A stretch of DNA of 64,000 bases. Source: Comamonas sp. Y33R10-2 (lineage in GTDB: Bacteria; Pseudomonadota; Gammaproteobacteria; Burkholderiales; Burkholderiaceae_C). A program made the position numbers and the translations under genes. Shown piece after piece: positions 29,588-38,777 of the stretch. The stretch spans positions 248,001 through 312,000 of the forward strand of contig NZ_CP079925.1 in the NCBI RefSeq assembly GCF_019355935.1, read 5' to 3'. The notes under the pieces were generated by a model. It ran no database searches and was not told where the DNA came from. It was given only the letters and a program-made list of their open reading frames with translations. Positions within the stretch are counted from its first letter, which is position 1; each line of letters opens with the position of its first letter.

Positions 29588-30241
29588 ATGACCGAGAGCT
29601 TTTTCAGCCGCCGCTCCTGCTTAACTGCCGCCGCCTCGCTTGCCCTTCCAGGGGCAGGCTGGCTGCTGCCGCAAACCGCTTGGGCAGGTGGGCAGCTGGA
29701 AGAGCCGTTGGTCGATTCAGTGCGCTCTGCGCTGAGGGCTGCGGTGGGGGGCTCGGGTGCACCGCCGGAGCTAGAGTTCACCACAACCGAAGCGCGCATG
29801 GACTATTTGCGTTGGCTGGTGGCTTGTAGCGACAAGCTGGTCAAGCGCAAGGCTGATCCGCAGTTGCGACGCGATTTTTTGCAGACCGTCTGGTACGAAT
29901 CCAAGCGCGCCGGGCTGGATGTGTCCATGGTGATGGGGCTGATTCAGGTGGAAAGCGGCTATCGCAAGTTCGCCATCTCCAGCGTCGGGGCGCGTGGTTA
30001 TATGCAGATCATGCCGTTTTGGATGCGATTAATTGGCGATGGCGACATTGGTAAGCTGTTTCATATGCAGACCAATCTGCGCTTTGGCTGCGTGATCTTG
30101 CGCCATTACCTAGACCGTGAAAAAGGCGATACCTATATGGCGCTAGGCCGCTACAACGGCAGCCGCGGTCAGCCCCAGTACCCGAATGCTGTGTATGGCG
30201 CGCAGCGCAGTTGGCAGGTTGAGCAGCCAAAGTCTGCTTGA
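29588..30241 (+). CDS. lytic transglycosylase, SLT domain, exported
   Basis: A 217-residue periplasmic enzyme that cleaves peptidoglycan glycan strands. The N-terminus has SRRSCLTAAASLALPGAGWL, a signal peptide with a twin-arginine-like pair. The catalytic glutamate is E122 in GLIQVESGYRKFAISSVGA, followed by GYMQIMPFW and the late ALGRYNGSRG motif. It begins 12 bases after proS and is likely in its transcript. The export route (Sec or Tat) cannot be decided from sequence. Confidence 0.88.
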   Translation: MTESFFSRRSCLTAAASLALPGAGWLLPQTAWAGGQLEEPLVDSVRSALRAAVGGSGAPPELEFTTTEARMDYLRWLVACSDKLVKRKADPQLRRDFLQTVWYESKRAGLDVSMVMGLIQVESGYRKFAISSVGARGYMQIMPFWMRLIGDGDIGKLFHMQTNLRFGCVILRHYLDREKGDTYMALGRYNGSRGQPQYPNAVYGAQRSWQVEQPKSA

Positions 30242-30262
30242 TGAGCTTCGAGCTCGACTATG

Positions 30263-30291
30263 AAAAAAAGAGCGCATGGCGCTCTTTTTTT
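30263..30291. terminator. bidirectional terminator after the transglycosylase gene
   Basis: A perfect 13-bp stem, AAAAAAAGAGCGC and GCGCTCTTTTTTT, with an ATG loop. Both strands present a 7-T run, so it can also end the convergent CBS-domain gene. Confidence 0.88.
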
Positions 30292-30352
30292 ATGGGTTTC
30301 AAGCCAAAAACCTACGCATACAGCTTTATGGAAGGCGCAAGTAGCTCCTGAT

Positions 30353-31720
30353 TTAGGAGTTATTGTGTTTGGTGGCCTGTGCCGCGCTCTGTGCAATGTC
30401 GGTAGATGCGGCCGCAGACTCTGGTGTGTTTTTGGGCAGTTGAGTGACCATGACTTGGTCAATGCGGTAACTGTCCACATCCAGTACTTCAAATTTGTAG
30501 CCACCCCAGATCACCGCATCCGTGCGTCGCGGCACACGGCGCAGCATGACCATGAGGAAACCGCCCAGCGTCTCGTACTCATCGTCATGCGGCATATCGT
30601 CTAAGTGCAGAGCGCGCATGACGTCTTCGACAGGCGTGACGCCATCAATCAGCCAAGAGGTTTCGTCACGGCGGATGATTTGCTCTTCTTCGTCAGAGGG
30701 GCTGACCAAATCGCCCATCACGGTGCTCATCACATCGTTGAGGGTGACGACGCCCACAACGCGGCTGTATTCGTTGACGATGACCGCAAAGTCTTCGTGG
30801 ACTTGGCGAAATTGCTCCAGCACTTCGGCAAGTGTCAGGCGGTCGGGCACGATGAGTACTTTGTGAACCAGCGACTCGTCTTGTAGCGATATAGGGAGGT
30901 TGTTGAGGGCGCGCTGAAACAGGTCTTTGGCGTCCACATAGCCAATCACGCGATCGATATCGCCATCGCACACAGGGTAGGTGGAGAAAGGCTCTTCGGC
31001 AATGCGGGCGCGAATGATGGCGTCGGAGTCATCTTTGAAGAAGAAAGCGATGCGCTCGCGCTGCGTCATGGCGGAGGCCACGATGCGCGAATCGAGCTCA
31101 AATACATTGGCAATAACTTGCTGCTCGCGTACCGCCAATAAACCGGTCTTGGTGCCTGCCATGGTCATGGCCAGAATATCGTCGCTGGTAATTCGCTCAT
31201 CGCGCGTGCTGGGCAGGCCGAGCAGGCGAAACAAGCTGTCGGTAACGAGGTTGTAAAACCAGATGATGGGCTTGAAAACCACCACAAAGCCGCGCATGGG
31301 GGCCAGCACGCGCACGATGTAGCGCTCTGGCTCATTCATGCTGATGCGGCGCGGCAGCAAATCAGCCAGTAAGATGAAGGCCGAAGTAATAATCAAAAAT
31401 GAGAGCAGAAAGCCTAGAGTGGCAGACGACTCAGCTGAAAACCAAAGGGTGAAGAACTGCGTGATCGAAGGGCTGAATGCACCTTCGCCCACGATGCCGC
31501 CGAGGATGGCGACTGCATTTTGTCCCACTTGCACGACGGTGAAATACTCACCAGGGTGCTCTTGCACGCGCAAGGCACGCTCTGCTCGTTCATCTCCATC
31601 GTCGGCCATTTTTCTCAGCCGCAAGCGTCGTGATGCGGCCAGAGAAATTTCCGCTACGGAAAAGAAGGCGCTGAGCAAAATCAGCAGGGCTATCACCAGA
31701 AGGCTTTCGGACAAATTCAT
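30353..31720 (-). CDS. hemolysin-family (CNNM/CorC-like) membrane protein with CBS domains
   Basis: A 455-residue inner-membrane protein: an N-terminal CNNM (DUF21) domain with four hydrophobic segments (roughly residues 3-25, 60-78, 92-122 and 137-160), a CBS pair (about 195-320) and a C-terminal CorC_HlyC domain (about 345-425). Relatives affect Mg2+/Co2+ handling. The ATG at 31720 gives MNLSESLLVIALL; a TTG two codons earlier is possible. No operon partner is obvious. The ion specificity is not visible in the sequence. Confidence 0.88.
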   Translation of the reverse strand: MNLSESLLVIALLILLSAFFSVAEISLAASRRLRLRKMADDGDERAERALRVQEHPGEYFTVVQVGQNAVAILGGIVGEGAFSPSITQFFTLWFSAESSATLGFLLSFLIITSAFILLADLLPRRISMNEPERYIVRVLAPMRGFVVVFKPIIWFYNLVTDSLFRLLGLPSTRDERITSDDILAMTMAGTKTGLLAVREQQVIANVFELDSRIVASAMTQRERIAFFFKDDSDAIIRARIAEEPFSTYPVCDGDIDRVIGYVDAKDLFQRALNNLPISLQDESLVHKVLIVPDRLTLAEVLEQFRQVHEDFAVIVNEYSRVVGVVTLNDVMSTVMGDLVSPSDEEEQIIRRDETSWLIDGVTPVEDVMRALHLDDMPHDDEYETLGGFLMVMLRRVPRRTDAVIWGGYKFEVLDVDSYRIDQVMVTQLPKNTPESAAASTDIAQSAAQATKHNNS

Positions 31721-31845
31721 AGGCAAGGCAGTTGCGGCTGTTTAAAAGCGCTCGCAACTTGAAATCAAAGACGCTCCATTCGACCACATAAAACATGGAC
31801 TCGGGAATGGCCTGGGCCTATGGGCTTCTCCGGGCTTGGGCATGC

Positions 31846-32280
31846 TCAAAGCTGTGTGTGCGCAGCTCTGGCTAGCGCATCGGCTTCGGTGTTGCGGTGT
31901 CTGGGTATCCATTGCAGCACCAGCTCATCAAAGCCTTGCATTTGCTGGCGGGCCTCATCAAACAAATAGCTCAGTCTGGCGATGGGCCGGGCGGGTTTGG
32001 CCGTAGGCGGGCCTAGTTGCTCAAGCAATACGCTGGAGTCGGTGCGAATGGTCAGGCAAGTGGCACTGAGTTCACGCGCCAAATTGAGCGCGGCCATTAG
32101 GGCTAGCAATTCCGCTTCGTTGTTGCAGCCACTTTGGTGCAGTGCTTTGGATAGCGTGTGCTGCGTACCATCAGGCATGCGCAGCACAACACCCAGACTC
32201 ATGGGGCCGGGGTTGGGTAGGGAGCTGCCGTCAATGTAGATACAGCAGTGGTGGGAGGGGGCAGGTTTTGGCGCTGGCAT
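31846..32280 (-). CDS. RNase H-like protein (reverse-transcriptase-like RVT_3 type)
   Basis: A protein of about 144 residues with the four acidic positions of the RNase H fold: D in YIDGSSLPNPGP, E in NNEAELLALMAAL, D in IRTDSSVLLEQL and D in NTEADALARAA. It resembles the plant-like RVT_3 branch more than RnhA. An ATG at 32280 lies just after the grxD terminator T-run; another at 32292 lies inside the terminator hairpin, so expression is hard to judge. The substrate is not known. Confidence 0.8.
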   Translation of the reverse strand: MPAPKPAPSHHCCIYIDGSSLPNPGPMSLGVVLRMPDGTQHTLSKALHQSGCNNEAELLALMAALNLARELSATCLTIRTDSSVLLEQLGPPTAKPARPIARLSYLFDEARQQMQGFDELVLQWIPRHRNTEADALARAAHTQL

Positions 32281-32281
32281 G

Positions 32282-32307
32282 AAAAAAGCCACCGGTAAGG
32301 GTGGCTT
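32282..32307 (-). terminator. grxD intrinsic terminator
   Basis: On the - strand an 8-bp stem (AAGCCACC/GGTGGCTT) with a six-base loop is followed by TTTTTTC. It lies between grxD and the RNase H-like gene. Confidence 0.75.
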
Positions 32308-32322
32308 ATGGTGTGCTGAGGC

Positions 32323-32643
32323 TTATTCGCCAGTCAGCATTTGCTTGAGTTCGCCCGATTCGTACATCTCCATCATGATGTCCGAGCCGCCCACGAATTC
32401 GCCCTTGATGTAGAGCTGCGGAATGGTGGGCCACTGGCTGTATTCCTTGATGCCTTGGCGAATTTCTTGATCTTCCAGCACGTTCACGGTGGCGATGGAC
32501 TTGGCGTCCACACCGCAGGCCTTCAGGATTTGGATGGCACGGCCAGAGAAGCCGCACTGAGGAAAGCTTGCGTTGCCCTTCATGAACAACAGGATGTCGT
32601 TGTTCTTAACCAGGTCGTCGATGCGTTGTTGTGGGTTGCTCAT
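32323..32643 (-). CDS. grxD: monothiol glutaredoxin, Grx4 family
   Basis: GrxD carries and delivers Fe-S clusters. The 106-residue protein has the monothiol site CGFS beginning at C30 (SFPQCGFSGRAIQ), the glutathione-binding WPTIPQLYIKGEFVGGSDI and the conserved ending. It lies downstream of prmC with a 145-base spacer that shows no gene. Confidence 0.96.
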   Translation of the reverse strand: MSNPQQRIDDLVKNNDILLFMKGNASFPQCGFSGRAIQILKACGVDAKSIATVNVLEDQEIRQGIKEYSQWPTIPQLYIKGEFVGGSDIMMEMYESGELKQMLTGE

Positions 32644-32788
32644 AGTGGGCTCCGTATTCGAGAAACGGCAGTAACAGCCGCGATGTTTGTAATTATTTCA
32701 CTGACCGCAATGAATGGGGCGCTGTGAGGAAATCTTGTTAGGTATATATCTTGGGGTCGTGGCTCTGAAAATCAAGCCTTATCAGGCA

Positions 32789-33694
32789 TTAAGAGACATT
32801 AGCAGGCCAACTGCCGCCAGTGCAGCGGGCAATACCAGCGAGGTCGCTTCGATGCTGCACCTGCTCAAAGCCTGCGGCTTGCAAGAGCTGGGCCACATCA
32901 TGCGCCTGATCCCAGCCATGTTCAAAGATCAGCCAGCCGCCTATTTTGAGTTGTGCAGGGGCTTGGTCGATGATGCTGTGAATATCTTCCAGACCATCCG
33001 CGCCACTGGCCAGAGCCGAAAGCGGCTCATGCGTCAGCGCTGCTAAATGCGGATCATCGGCGCGAATATAGGGCGGGTTGCTGACAATCAGGTCCGCTGG
33101 CGGTTGGCCGGTTAAGGGTTCCAGCCAGCTGCCGTGGGCAAATTGCACCGGCAGGTTCAGGCGCCTGGCATTGGCCTGTGCCACGGTCAGTGCATCGGCG
33201 CTGGCATCTACGGCAATGACTTGGGCGCAAGGGCGCTGGCTTTGCAGGGCCAACGCAATAGCACCGCTGCCGGTGCCAAGGTCAATCACGCGGTGGGGTG
33301 CATCTGCCGGGATGAGTTCCAGCGCCCAATCCACCAGCGTTTCGGTATCGGGCCGAGGGTCCAGCACGCGGGCATCTACAGCCAGCTCAAGCCCGTAAAA
33401 CTCTTTGTGCCCGGTAAGGTAAGCCACCGGAGCGCCTTGCAAACGCTGGGCGCACAGATCGCTCCAGTGCGCTTGCTGTTGGGCGCTCAAAATATCGGTG
33501 TCATGCGTGATGAGCCAAGCACGGGCATGGGCTGGCTGCTGCATTAAATGTAGCAACAGCATTTGCGCATCTACGCGCGGCAGGCCCAATTGGGCGGCTT
33601 GCATGAGGGCTTGGGCAACGGTTAAAGAGCCAGCAGGGGCCGGGGCCGGGGCAGAGGCAGAGGCAGAGGCAGAGGCAGAGGCAGAGGCAGTCAT
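32789..33694 (-). CDS. prmC: release factor glutamine methyltransferase
   Basis: PrmC methylates the glutamine of the GGQ motif in release factors. The 301-residue protein has the SAM-binding IDLGTGSGAIALAL (137-150) and the catalytic NPPY at 206-209. Residues 3-22 are a low-complexity Ala-Ser then Ala-Pro tail coded by a hexanucleotide repeat, which is not part of the enzyme core. A downstream start at about residue 31 would remove it. The gene begins 10 bases after prfA, whose product is its substrate. Confidence 0.95.
   Translation of the reverse strand: MTASASASASASASAPAPAPAGSLTVAQALMQAAQLGLPRVDAQMLLLHLMQQPAHARAWLITHDTDILSAQQQAHWSDLCAQRLQGAPVAYLTGHKEFYGLELAVDARVLDPRPDTETLVDWALELIPADAPHRVIDLGTGSGAIALALQSQRPCAQVIAVDASADALTVAQANARRLNLPVQFAHGSWLEPLTGQPPADLIVSNPPYIRADDPHLAALTHEPLSALASGADGLEDIHSIIDQAPAQLKIGGWLIFEHGWDQAHDVAQLLQAAGFEQVQHRSDLAGIARCTGGSWPANVS
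33651..33690 (-). repeat. hexanucleotide tandem repeat in the prmC start
   Basis: Six exact copies of GGCAGA plus GGCA (TCTGCC on the coding strand) code for the Ala-Ser run at the prmC N-terminus. A neighbouring GGCCCC-type repeat follows inward and codes Ala-Pro. Slippage would change length by whole dipeptides and keep the frame. Confidence 0.9.
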
Positions 33695-33704
33695 GTCGCA
33701 GCAC

Positions 33705-34784
33705 TTAGTCGGCTTGCAGCTCGGCCAGCAACTCGGCTTCGCGGGCGTGCTGTAGGGCTTGCATCACATCGGCCATATCGCCCTCCATGATGGCCAGCAG
33801 CTTGTACAGCGTGAGGTTGATGCGGTGGTCCGTCATTCGGCCCTGCGGGAAGTTGTAAGTGCGGATGCGGTCACTGCGGTCGCCCGAGCCAATCAAGCCC
33901 TTGCGCATGGCGGCCTCTTTGGCGGCGCGTTCGCTGCGTTCTTTTTCTTGAATGCGGGCTTGCAGCACTTGCAAAGCCTTGGCCTTGTTGCTGTGCTGGC
34001 TGCGGCCGTCTTGGCATTCGGCCACGATACCGGTGGGCAAATGAACCACGCGCACGGCAGAGTCCGTTTTGTTGATGTGCTGACCACCAGCGCCGCTGGC
34101 GCGGTAGGTGTCAATGCGCAGGTCGGCTGGGTTGAGGGTGATGGCCTCGGCTTCATCGGGCTCGGGCATCACGGCCACGGTGCAGGCACTGGTGTGGATG
34201 CGGCCCTGGGTTTCGGTGGCGGGCACGCGCTGCACGCGGTGGCCACCGGACTCAAAGCGCAGCGCGCCATAGGCGTTGTCCCCTTCAATGCGCAGCACTA
34301 CTTCTTTGTAGCCGCCAATTTCCGCCTCATTGGCGCTCATGACTTCGACTTTCCAGCCCACGGTGGTGGCGTAGCGGGTGTACATGCGAGCCAGATCGCC
34401 GGCAAACAGGGCTGACTCATCGCCACCGGTGCCGGCGCGAATTTCCATGAAGGCGGGGCGGGCGTCGTCGGGGTCTTTGGGCAGCAGCATGCGCTGCAGA
34501 TCGTCTTCAAGCTTGATGAGTTCAGCTTCGCCGTTGGTGATTTCTTCTTGCGCCATCTCAGTCATATCAGGGTCGCTGAGCATCTCGCGTGCGGCCGCGA
34601 TATCGGCGCTGGCTTGCTGGTGGCGCGTGTAGCGGCTGGCAATGGCGGTCACGTCAGCATGCTCGCGGGAGATGCTGCGGTATTGCTTCATGTCGCCCAT
34701 GATGTCTTCACGCGAGAGCAGAAAGTCCAGCTCTTGCAGACGTAGGGCATAGCGTTCGAGCTGATTGCGCAAAAAGTCTTGCAT
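33705..34784 (-). CDS. prfA: peptide chain release factor 1
   Basis: RF1 ends translation at UAA and UAG. From the ATG at 34784 the protein is 359 residues, the usual length. The stop-codon selector is PAT at residues 188-190, which marks RF1 and not RF2, and the catalytic GGQ is 233-235. The frame is open 75 codons further upstream, but that part has no resemblance to RF1. prmC follows directly and hemA precedes, the common hemA-prfA-prmC order. Confidence 0.98.
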   Translation of the reverse strand: MQDFLRNQLERYALRLQELDFLLSREDIMGDMKQYRSISREHADVTAIASRYTRHQQASADIAAAREMLSDPDMTEMAQEEITNGEAELIKLEDDLQRMLLPKDPDDARPAFMEIRAGTGGDESALFAGDLARMYTRYATTVGWKVEVMSANEAEIGGYKEVVLRIEGDNAYGALRFESGGHRVQRVPATETQGRIHTSACTVAVMPEPDEAEAITLNPADLRIDTYRASGAGGQHINKTDSAVRVVHLPTGIVAECQDGRSQHSNKAKALQVLQARIQEKERSERAAKEAAMRKGLIGSGDRSDRIRTYNFPQGRMTDHRINLTLYKLLAIMEGDMADVMQALQHAREAELLAELQAD

Positions 34785-34929
34785 GGTGTTTGCCGTGGCT
34801 TTATACGGAGGGGCGCCCAGCAGGGGCGCATTCCGTGGGGTATCAGGAGGAGAGTAAGTTTGGCCGTGGGCTTTGTACGAGCCGAGACCTAACGCAGCCG
34901 GGGCGCTGCGCGAAAGCGGGGGAGCGCCG

Positions 34930-36234
34930 CTAAAGCTTGTTGGCGTTGCGAGTGGAGCGCAGAAACAGGCGGCTGACGGCGTTTGCCGTCTGAGCGCGCT
35001 CATCGGCATCGCCTTTGTTGAGCTCGGCCATGGTGCCGTGCAGCATTTTTTGTGTCAGGCCGCGCGAAAGCGCTTCCAGCACGGTGTCAATGTCTTCGCC
35101 CTTGGCGATCAGTTTTTTAGCGCGGGCAATTTCAAGGGCGCGCCATTCGTCAGCCTGCGCGTTGACTTGCTGAATCAGCGAGACTGCGCCGCCCACGGGG
35201 TTGCGCTGGTCCATCCACTGCATAAAGCTTTGCACGCCCGTGTCGATGATGACTTCGGCTTGCTGCACCGCAGCCTGGCGCTGCGCTTGGCCTGTGCGAA
35301 CCACAGTGGCCAGATCATCTACGGTGTAGAGGTAAACGTCTTTCAGGTCTTTGACCTGAGCTTCAATATCGCGTGGTACCGCCAAGTCCACCATAAACAT
35401 GGGGCGGCGTTTGCGCTTTTTGAGAGCAGACTCCACAGCACCCAAGCCGATGATGGGCAGGGTTGAGGCTGTGCAGCTAATGATGGCGTCGTACTCGTGC
35501 AAATGCTCTGGAAGGTCGGCCAAGCGCATAGTGCTCGCGCCAAACTGGGCTGCCAGCTTCTCGCCGCGCTCTACCGTGCGGTTGGCGATGGTGATTTGCT
35601 TAGGGTTCTTGGCCGCAAAGTGGGTGGAGACCAGCTCGATCATCTCGCCAGCGCCCACAAACAGTACCTTGATTTGGCCCAAGTCTTCAAACAACTGACC
35701 GGCTAAGCGCACGGCGGCAGCTGCCATAGAGATGCTGTGCGCGCCAATTTCGGTAGACGAGCGCACTTCTTTGGCGACCGCAAAGCTGCGCTGAAACAAT
35801 TGGTTGAGCGTGGTGCCCAGTGCGCCTGCCGTTTCCGCAGCGCGCACGGCGTTTTTCATCTGACCAAGGATTTGGGCCTCGCCCAGCACCATGGAGTCCA
35901 AGCCCGAAGCCACGCGAAATGCGTGACGTGCGACCAAACCATCTTGCAATACGTAAGAGTGCTGGCGCAGCAAATCAGGTGCCACACCGCCGCTGTTGGC
36001 CAGCCAATGCATGGTGTGATCCATGGCTGGGGCATCGGCTGCGCAGTAAATTTCGGTGCGATTGCAGGTAGAGAGAATGGCTGTTTCCACCGCGCTGTGG
36101 GCTTTGCCTGCTTGGCCCAGGGACGCGCGCAGGCCTTGCAGTGTCGGCTCGATCTGATCGAGCGCGAACGCAAACCGGCCCCGCAAATCGAGCGGAGCCG
36201 TGTGGTGATTGATGCCTAAAGCCCAGACTGCCAT
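34930..36234 (-). CDS. hemA: glutamyl-tRNA reductase
   Basis: HemA reduces glutamyl-tRNA to glutamate-1-semialdehyde, the first step of tetrapyrrole synthesis by the C5 route. The 434-residue protein has the catalytic cysteine C57 in [11 protein letters not shown], the [15 protein letters not shown] segment, the NADPH-binding [12 protein letters not shown] and a C-terminal dimerisation helix. A 145-base spacer separates it from prfA. Confidence 0.97.
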   Translation of the reverse strand: MAVWALGINHHTAPLDLRGRFAFALDQIEPTLQGLRASLGQAGKAHSAVETAILSTCNRTEIYCAADAPAMDHTMHWLANSGGVAPDLLRQHSYVLQDGLVARHAFRVASGLDSMVLGEAQILGQMKNAVRAAETAGALGTTLNQLFQRSFAVAKEVRSSTEIGAHSISMAAAAVRLAGQLFEDLGQIKVLFVGAGEMIELVSTHFAAKNPKQITIANRTVERGEKLAAQFGASTMRLADLPEHLHEYDAIISCTASTLPIIGLGAVESALKKRKRRPMFMVDLAVPRDIEAQVKDLKDVYLYTVDDLATVVRTGQAQRQAAVQQAEVIIDTGVQSFMQWMDQRNPVGGAVSLIQQVNAQADEWRALEIARAKKLIAKGEDIDTVLEALSRGLTQKMLHGTMAELNKGDADERAQTANAVSRLFLRSTRNANKL

Positions 36235-36306
36235 AACGTGCGATTATAAAATTTAGTACCGGCTCGGGCATCTCCTGAGCTCAAAGCCTTGGAAACGATT
36301 GCTGTC

Positions 36307-36582
36307 ATGGATTTTGTTGCTAGCGTAAATCATTTAGCCAACTTCGCGGCCCCTGCTTTTTCCCTAGCCCTTGGATTGGCGATTTGTGCTCAGATTTTTC
36401 AGCTAAACAAGGCTGGAGCCCAATCCTTTATTGCACAGGTAGCTATCAATTTCATAATGAGTTCAGTCGTTTTATGGGCTGGCCTATGGCTGTTTTCGCG
36501 CGACGGAAAGATGCTCAGCTACGCCGCTTTAATTGGCGCAAGTGCCTTGTGTCAGTGGGCTCTTTCACGTACTTGGCGCTGA
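36307..36582 (+). CDS. small predicted inner-membrane protein, unrecognised
   Basis: I do not recognise this gene. It codes 91 residues from the ATG at 36307 (an in-frame TTG lies six codons upstream), with three hydrophobic segments around residues 16-33, 42-63 and 69-84, typical of a small membrane protein. It is divergent from hemA, 72 bases away. A weak terminator at 36747-36771 lies downstream. Coding status rests on length, the membrane pattern and its position. Confidence 0.6.
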   Translation: MDFVASVNHLANFAAPAFSLALGLAICAQIFQLNKAGAQSFIAQVAINFIMSSVVLWAGLWLFSRDGKMLSYAALIGASALCQWALSRTWR

Positions 36583-36746
36583 GTTGTGGCTCGAATTGCA
36601 GCTTTTAGCGAAGCGGTTTTGCGGTGAAACTTGATCTGACTCAATTTGGCTGTTGTATTCGCGCCAGCTTTTGCGAGCCTTTCAGTCTTTAAAAAGACAC
36701 TCGCTGGTTGTGAGTGAGTGAAAGCTGACATCCAACGACTTACCTC

Positions 36747-36771
36747 AAGCTCGGTATTGCCGGGCTTTTTT
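36747..36771 (+). terminator. probable terminator in the spacer before the Sel1 gene
   Basis: AAGCTCGG (36747-36754) pairs with CCGGGCTT (36760-36767) with one G-U pair and is followed by TTTT. The rest of the 336-base spacer 36583-36918 shows no gene or tRNA; it should contain the promoter of the Sel1-repeat gene. Confidence 0.6.
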
Positions 36772-36918
36772 ATGCGTGCTTTAAATGTCAAAAAACTGTG
36801 GCGAGGATGCTGCGATTGAGGAATTCCTTAGCCAAGCTGCTATCAGAATCAGTTACGCTCGCAGGTTGGTGTCATCGTATATCTGCTGTAACGGCACGTA
36901 TCTAGGAATCGTAACGGA

Positions 36919-38553
36919 ATGAAGTTCACTCCCATCGCAGCGCTGGTCATGTCGTGTCTGGCGGTTTTTGCCCAGAGCGCAACCGCGCAAACCGGTGCGG
37001 AAGGCCGCATGAATTTTCTGCGCGATTCCCGAGCCGCTACTTCTGCTCCGCAGTTTGAGTTCAGCCGCCTGCAATATGGCCCGCTGCCAGTGTCTGGCAC
37101 ACGCGTTGCCTCTACAGCTGGCCCGCTGCAAGCGGCCGAGCGCGGGGATGCCAAGGCGCAGAACCAGTTAGGTGAGATGTATGCGCACGGCCAAGGCGTG
37201 CCTCAGAACGCAGCCATGGCTGCGCAGTGGTTTCGCAAGGCCGCAGCGCAAAATCATGCGGGTGCGCAAAACAGTCTGGGCGCCCTGTATGCCAATGGCC
37301 AAGGCGTGCCCCAAAATTACCGCGAGGCCGCACAGTGGTACGGCCGCGCAGCCCAGCAGGGCAATGCGGTAGCGCAGTACAACCTGTCGCACCTCTATCA
37401 AGATGGCTTGGGTGTGCCCCAAAGCTTTAGCACTTCGGCGCAGTGGCTGGAAAAGTCTGCGGCTCAAGGTCATGTCACGGCTCAGTTTGAGTTGGGTCAG
37501 CGCTTTTTGAAGGGCAATGGCGTGGCCGTTAACTACATGACGGCTGCCGATTGGTTCAAAAAGGCGGCGGATCAAGGTCACGCCGAGGCGCAAAACCAGC
37601 TGGGCTCTATGCTGTCTGACGGCATGGGCGTGAAGCTAGACCCGGTGCAAGCCGCTCAGTGGCTGCAACGCGCTGCCGAGCAAGGTGATGCCCGGGCGCA
37701 AAACAGCTTAGGCCGCATGTATATGGATGGCGTGGGTGTGCAGCGTGATTACAAGCTGGCTGCATCGTGGTTCCAAAAGAGCGCTGAGCAGTGGAATGCC
37801 GATGGCCAGAACAATCTGGGCCGTCTGTACCTCTATGGTCTGGGTGTGGAACAAAGCCCTGCCTATGCCGCTCAATGGTTCCAGCGCGCTGCGGATCAGA
37901 ACCATGCAGACGCTCAGTACAACCTGGGTACTGTGTATGCCGAAGGTCTGGGTACGCCCCAGAACTACGCAACGGCCCTGCTTTGGTATCAAAAGGCAGC
38001 TGAGCAAGGTCATGCCGCCGCCACAAATAACGTGGGTACGCTGTATGCCGAAGGTCGTGGCGTGCCGCAAAGCTATGCCAATGCCATGCAGTGGTTCCGC
38101 CGCGCAGCGGACAAGGGGGATGCATCGGCTCAGTTCAATTTGGCGCGTTTGTATGCCGATGGCCAAGGCGGCGCAGCCAGCCCCGCTATGGCTTTGAAGT
38201 GGTACACCGCAGCAGCTGAGCAAGGCCACTCTGGCGCGCAAAACCGTTTGGGTGTGATGTATGCCGAAGGTCAGGGCATGTCCCGCGACTACGGCAAGGC
38301 TGTGCAGTGGTACCAGCGTGCCGCCGATCAAGGCGATGCTGCAGCTCAGTTCAATCTGGCTATGGTGTACGCACAAGGTCAGGGAGTGTCGCGTGACCAT
38401 GCCAAGGCCTACTTCTGGTACAACTTGGCCGCGATGGAGCTGGGTGGCGATGCCGCCAAACGCCGCGATGAGACTGCTAACAAGCTGACTATTGCCCAAG
38501 TGGCCGAACAGCAAAGCAAGGCACTGACTTGGCAGCCCAAGCGCGGATCTTGA
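36919..38553 (+). CDS. exported Sel1-like repeat (TPR-like) protein
   Basis: A 544-residue secreted scaffold protein. Residues 1-23 form a signal peptide ending ATAQ. From residue 72 to 503 there are twelve consecutive Sel1 repeats of exactly 36 residues, each of the pattern AAxxGxAxAQxxLGxxYxxG followed by GVPQ-like and AxxWFxK. No insertion breaks the register. Such solenoids bind partner proteins or peptidoglycan-related ligands, but nothing here shows which. No conserved partner gene is adjacent. The DNA repeats also create long spurious frames on both strands. Confidence 0.85.
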   Translation: MKFTPIAALVMSCLAVFAQSATAQTGAEGRMNFLRDSRAATSAPQFEFSRLQYGPLPVSGTRVASTAGPLQAAERGDAKAQNQLGEMYAHGQGVPQNAAMAAQWFRKAAAQNHAGAQNSLGALYANGQGVPQNYREAAQWYGRAAQQGNAVAQYNLSHLYQDGLGVPQSFSTSAQWLEKSAAQGHVTAQFELGQRFLKGNGVAVNYMTAADWFKKAADQGHAEAQNQLGSMLSDGMGVKLDPVQAAQWLQRAAEQGDARAQNSLGRMYMDGVGVQRDYKLAASWFQKSAEQWNADGQNNLGRLYLYGLGVEQSPAYAAQWFQRAADQNHADAQYNLGTVYAEGLGTPQNYATALLWYQKAAEQGHAAATNNVGTLYAEGRGVPQSYANAMQWFRRAADKGDASAQFNLARLYADGQGGAASPAMALKWYTAAAEQGHSGAQNRLGVMYAEGQGMSRDYGKAVQWYQRAADQGDAAAQFNLAMVYAQGQGVSRDHAKAYFWYNLAAMELGGDAAKRRDETANKLTIAQVAEQQSKALTWQPKRGS

Positions 38554-38572
38554 CTGTTTAGCGGTTTGACCG

Positions 38573-38612
38573 AACGTAAAAAACGCTTCTTTCGAGAAGC
38601 GTTTTTTACGTT
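38573..38612 (+). terminator. terminator of the Sel1-repeat gene with UUCG tetraloop
   Basis: An 18-bp perfect stem from AACGTAAAAAACGCTTCT closes on a TTCG tetraloop, 19 bases past the stop codon. T residues in the 3' arm and TTT after it complete a strong intrinsic terminator. Confidence 0.88.
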
Positions 38613-38741
38613 TTTCGGGATTCGCGATTTACTGGGATGTTCAGCTTTTTGACGCTGTGTGCTTCTTGGGTTGCTTCAGCCGCTCTTCTACAAAGGGCGG
38701 CCTAGTCGCTTTTCTGCTTGATGCATCTCACAGTCGCAGTC

Positions 38742-38777
38742 CATTGATTTCAGGTCATTAATTACCTGAAATCAATG
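38742..38777. repeat. 14-bp perfect inverted repeat beside ugpQ
   Basis: CATTGATTTCAGGT at 38742-38755 is matched by its exact complement at 38764-38777 around an 8-base AT-rich loop. It lies downstream of ugpQ without a T-run and overlaps a diverged family 2 repeat. Confidence 0.7.

Noticed and set aside
33651..33690. Phase-variable on/off switch in prmC
   Set aside because: The unit is six bases, so changes in number keep the frame; only tail length can vary.
34785..35009. N-terminal extension of prfA by 75 residues
   Set aside because: The extra stretch has no resemblance to RF1, overlaps the end of hemA, and the ATG at 34784 gives the usual 359-residue protein.
36552..36791. 79-codon - strand frame between the small membrane gene and the Sel1 gene
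   Set aside because: It overlaps a terminator hairpin and the end of the + strand gene, and shows no recognisable motif.
36583..36918. Possible tRNA in this spacer
   Set aside because: A TCGAA-like string occurs, but no cloverleaf with acceptor and anticodon arms can be drawn. No tRNA was found elsewhere in the window by eye.
37168..38514. Several large frames on both strands within the Sel1 gene
   Set aside because: They are produced by the 108-base periodicity of the repeats and have no independent start signals.
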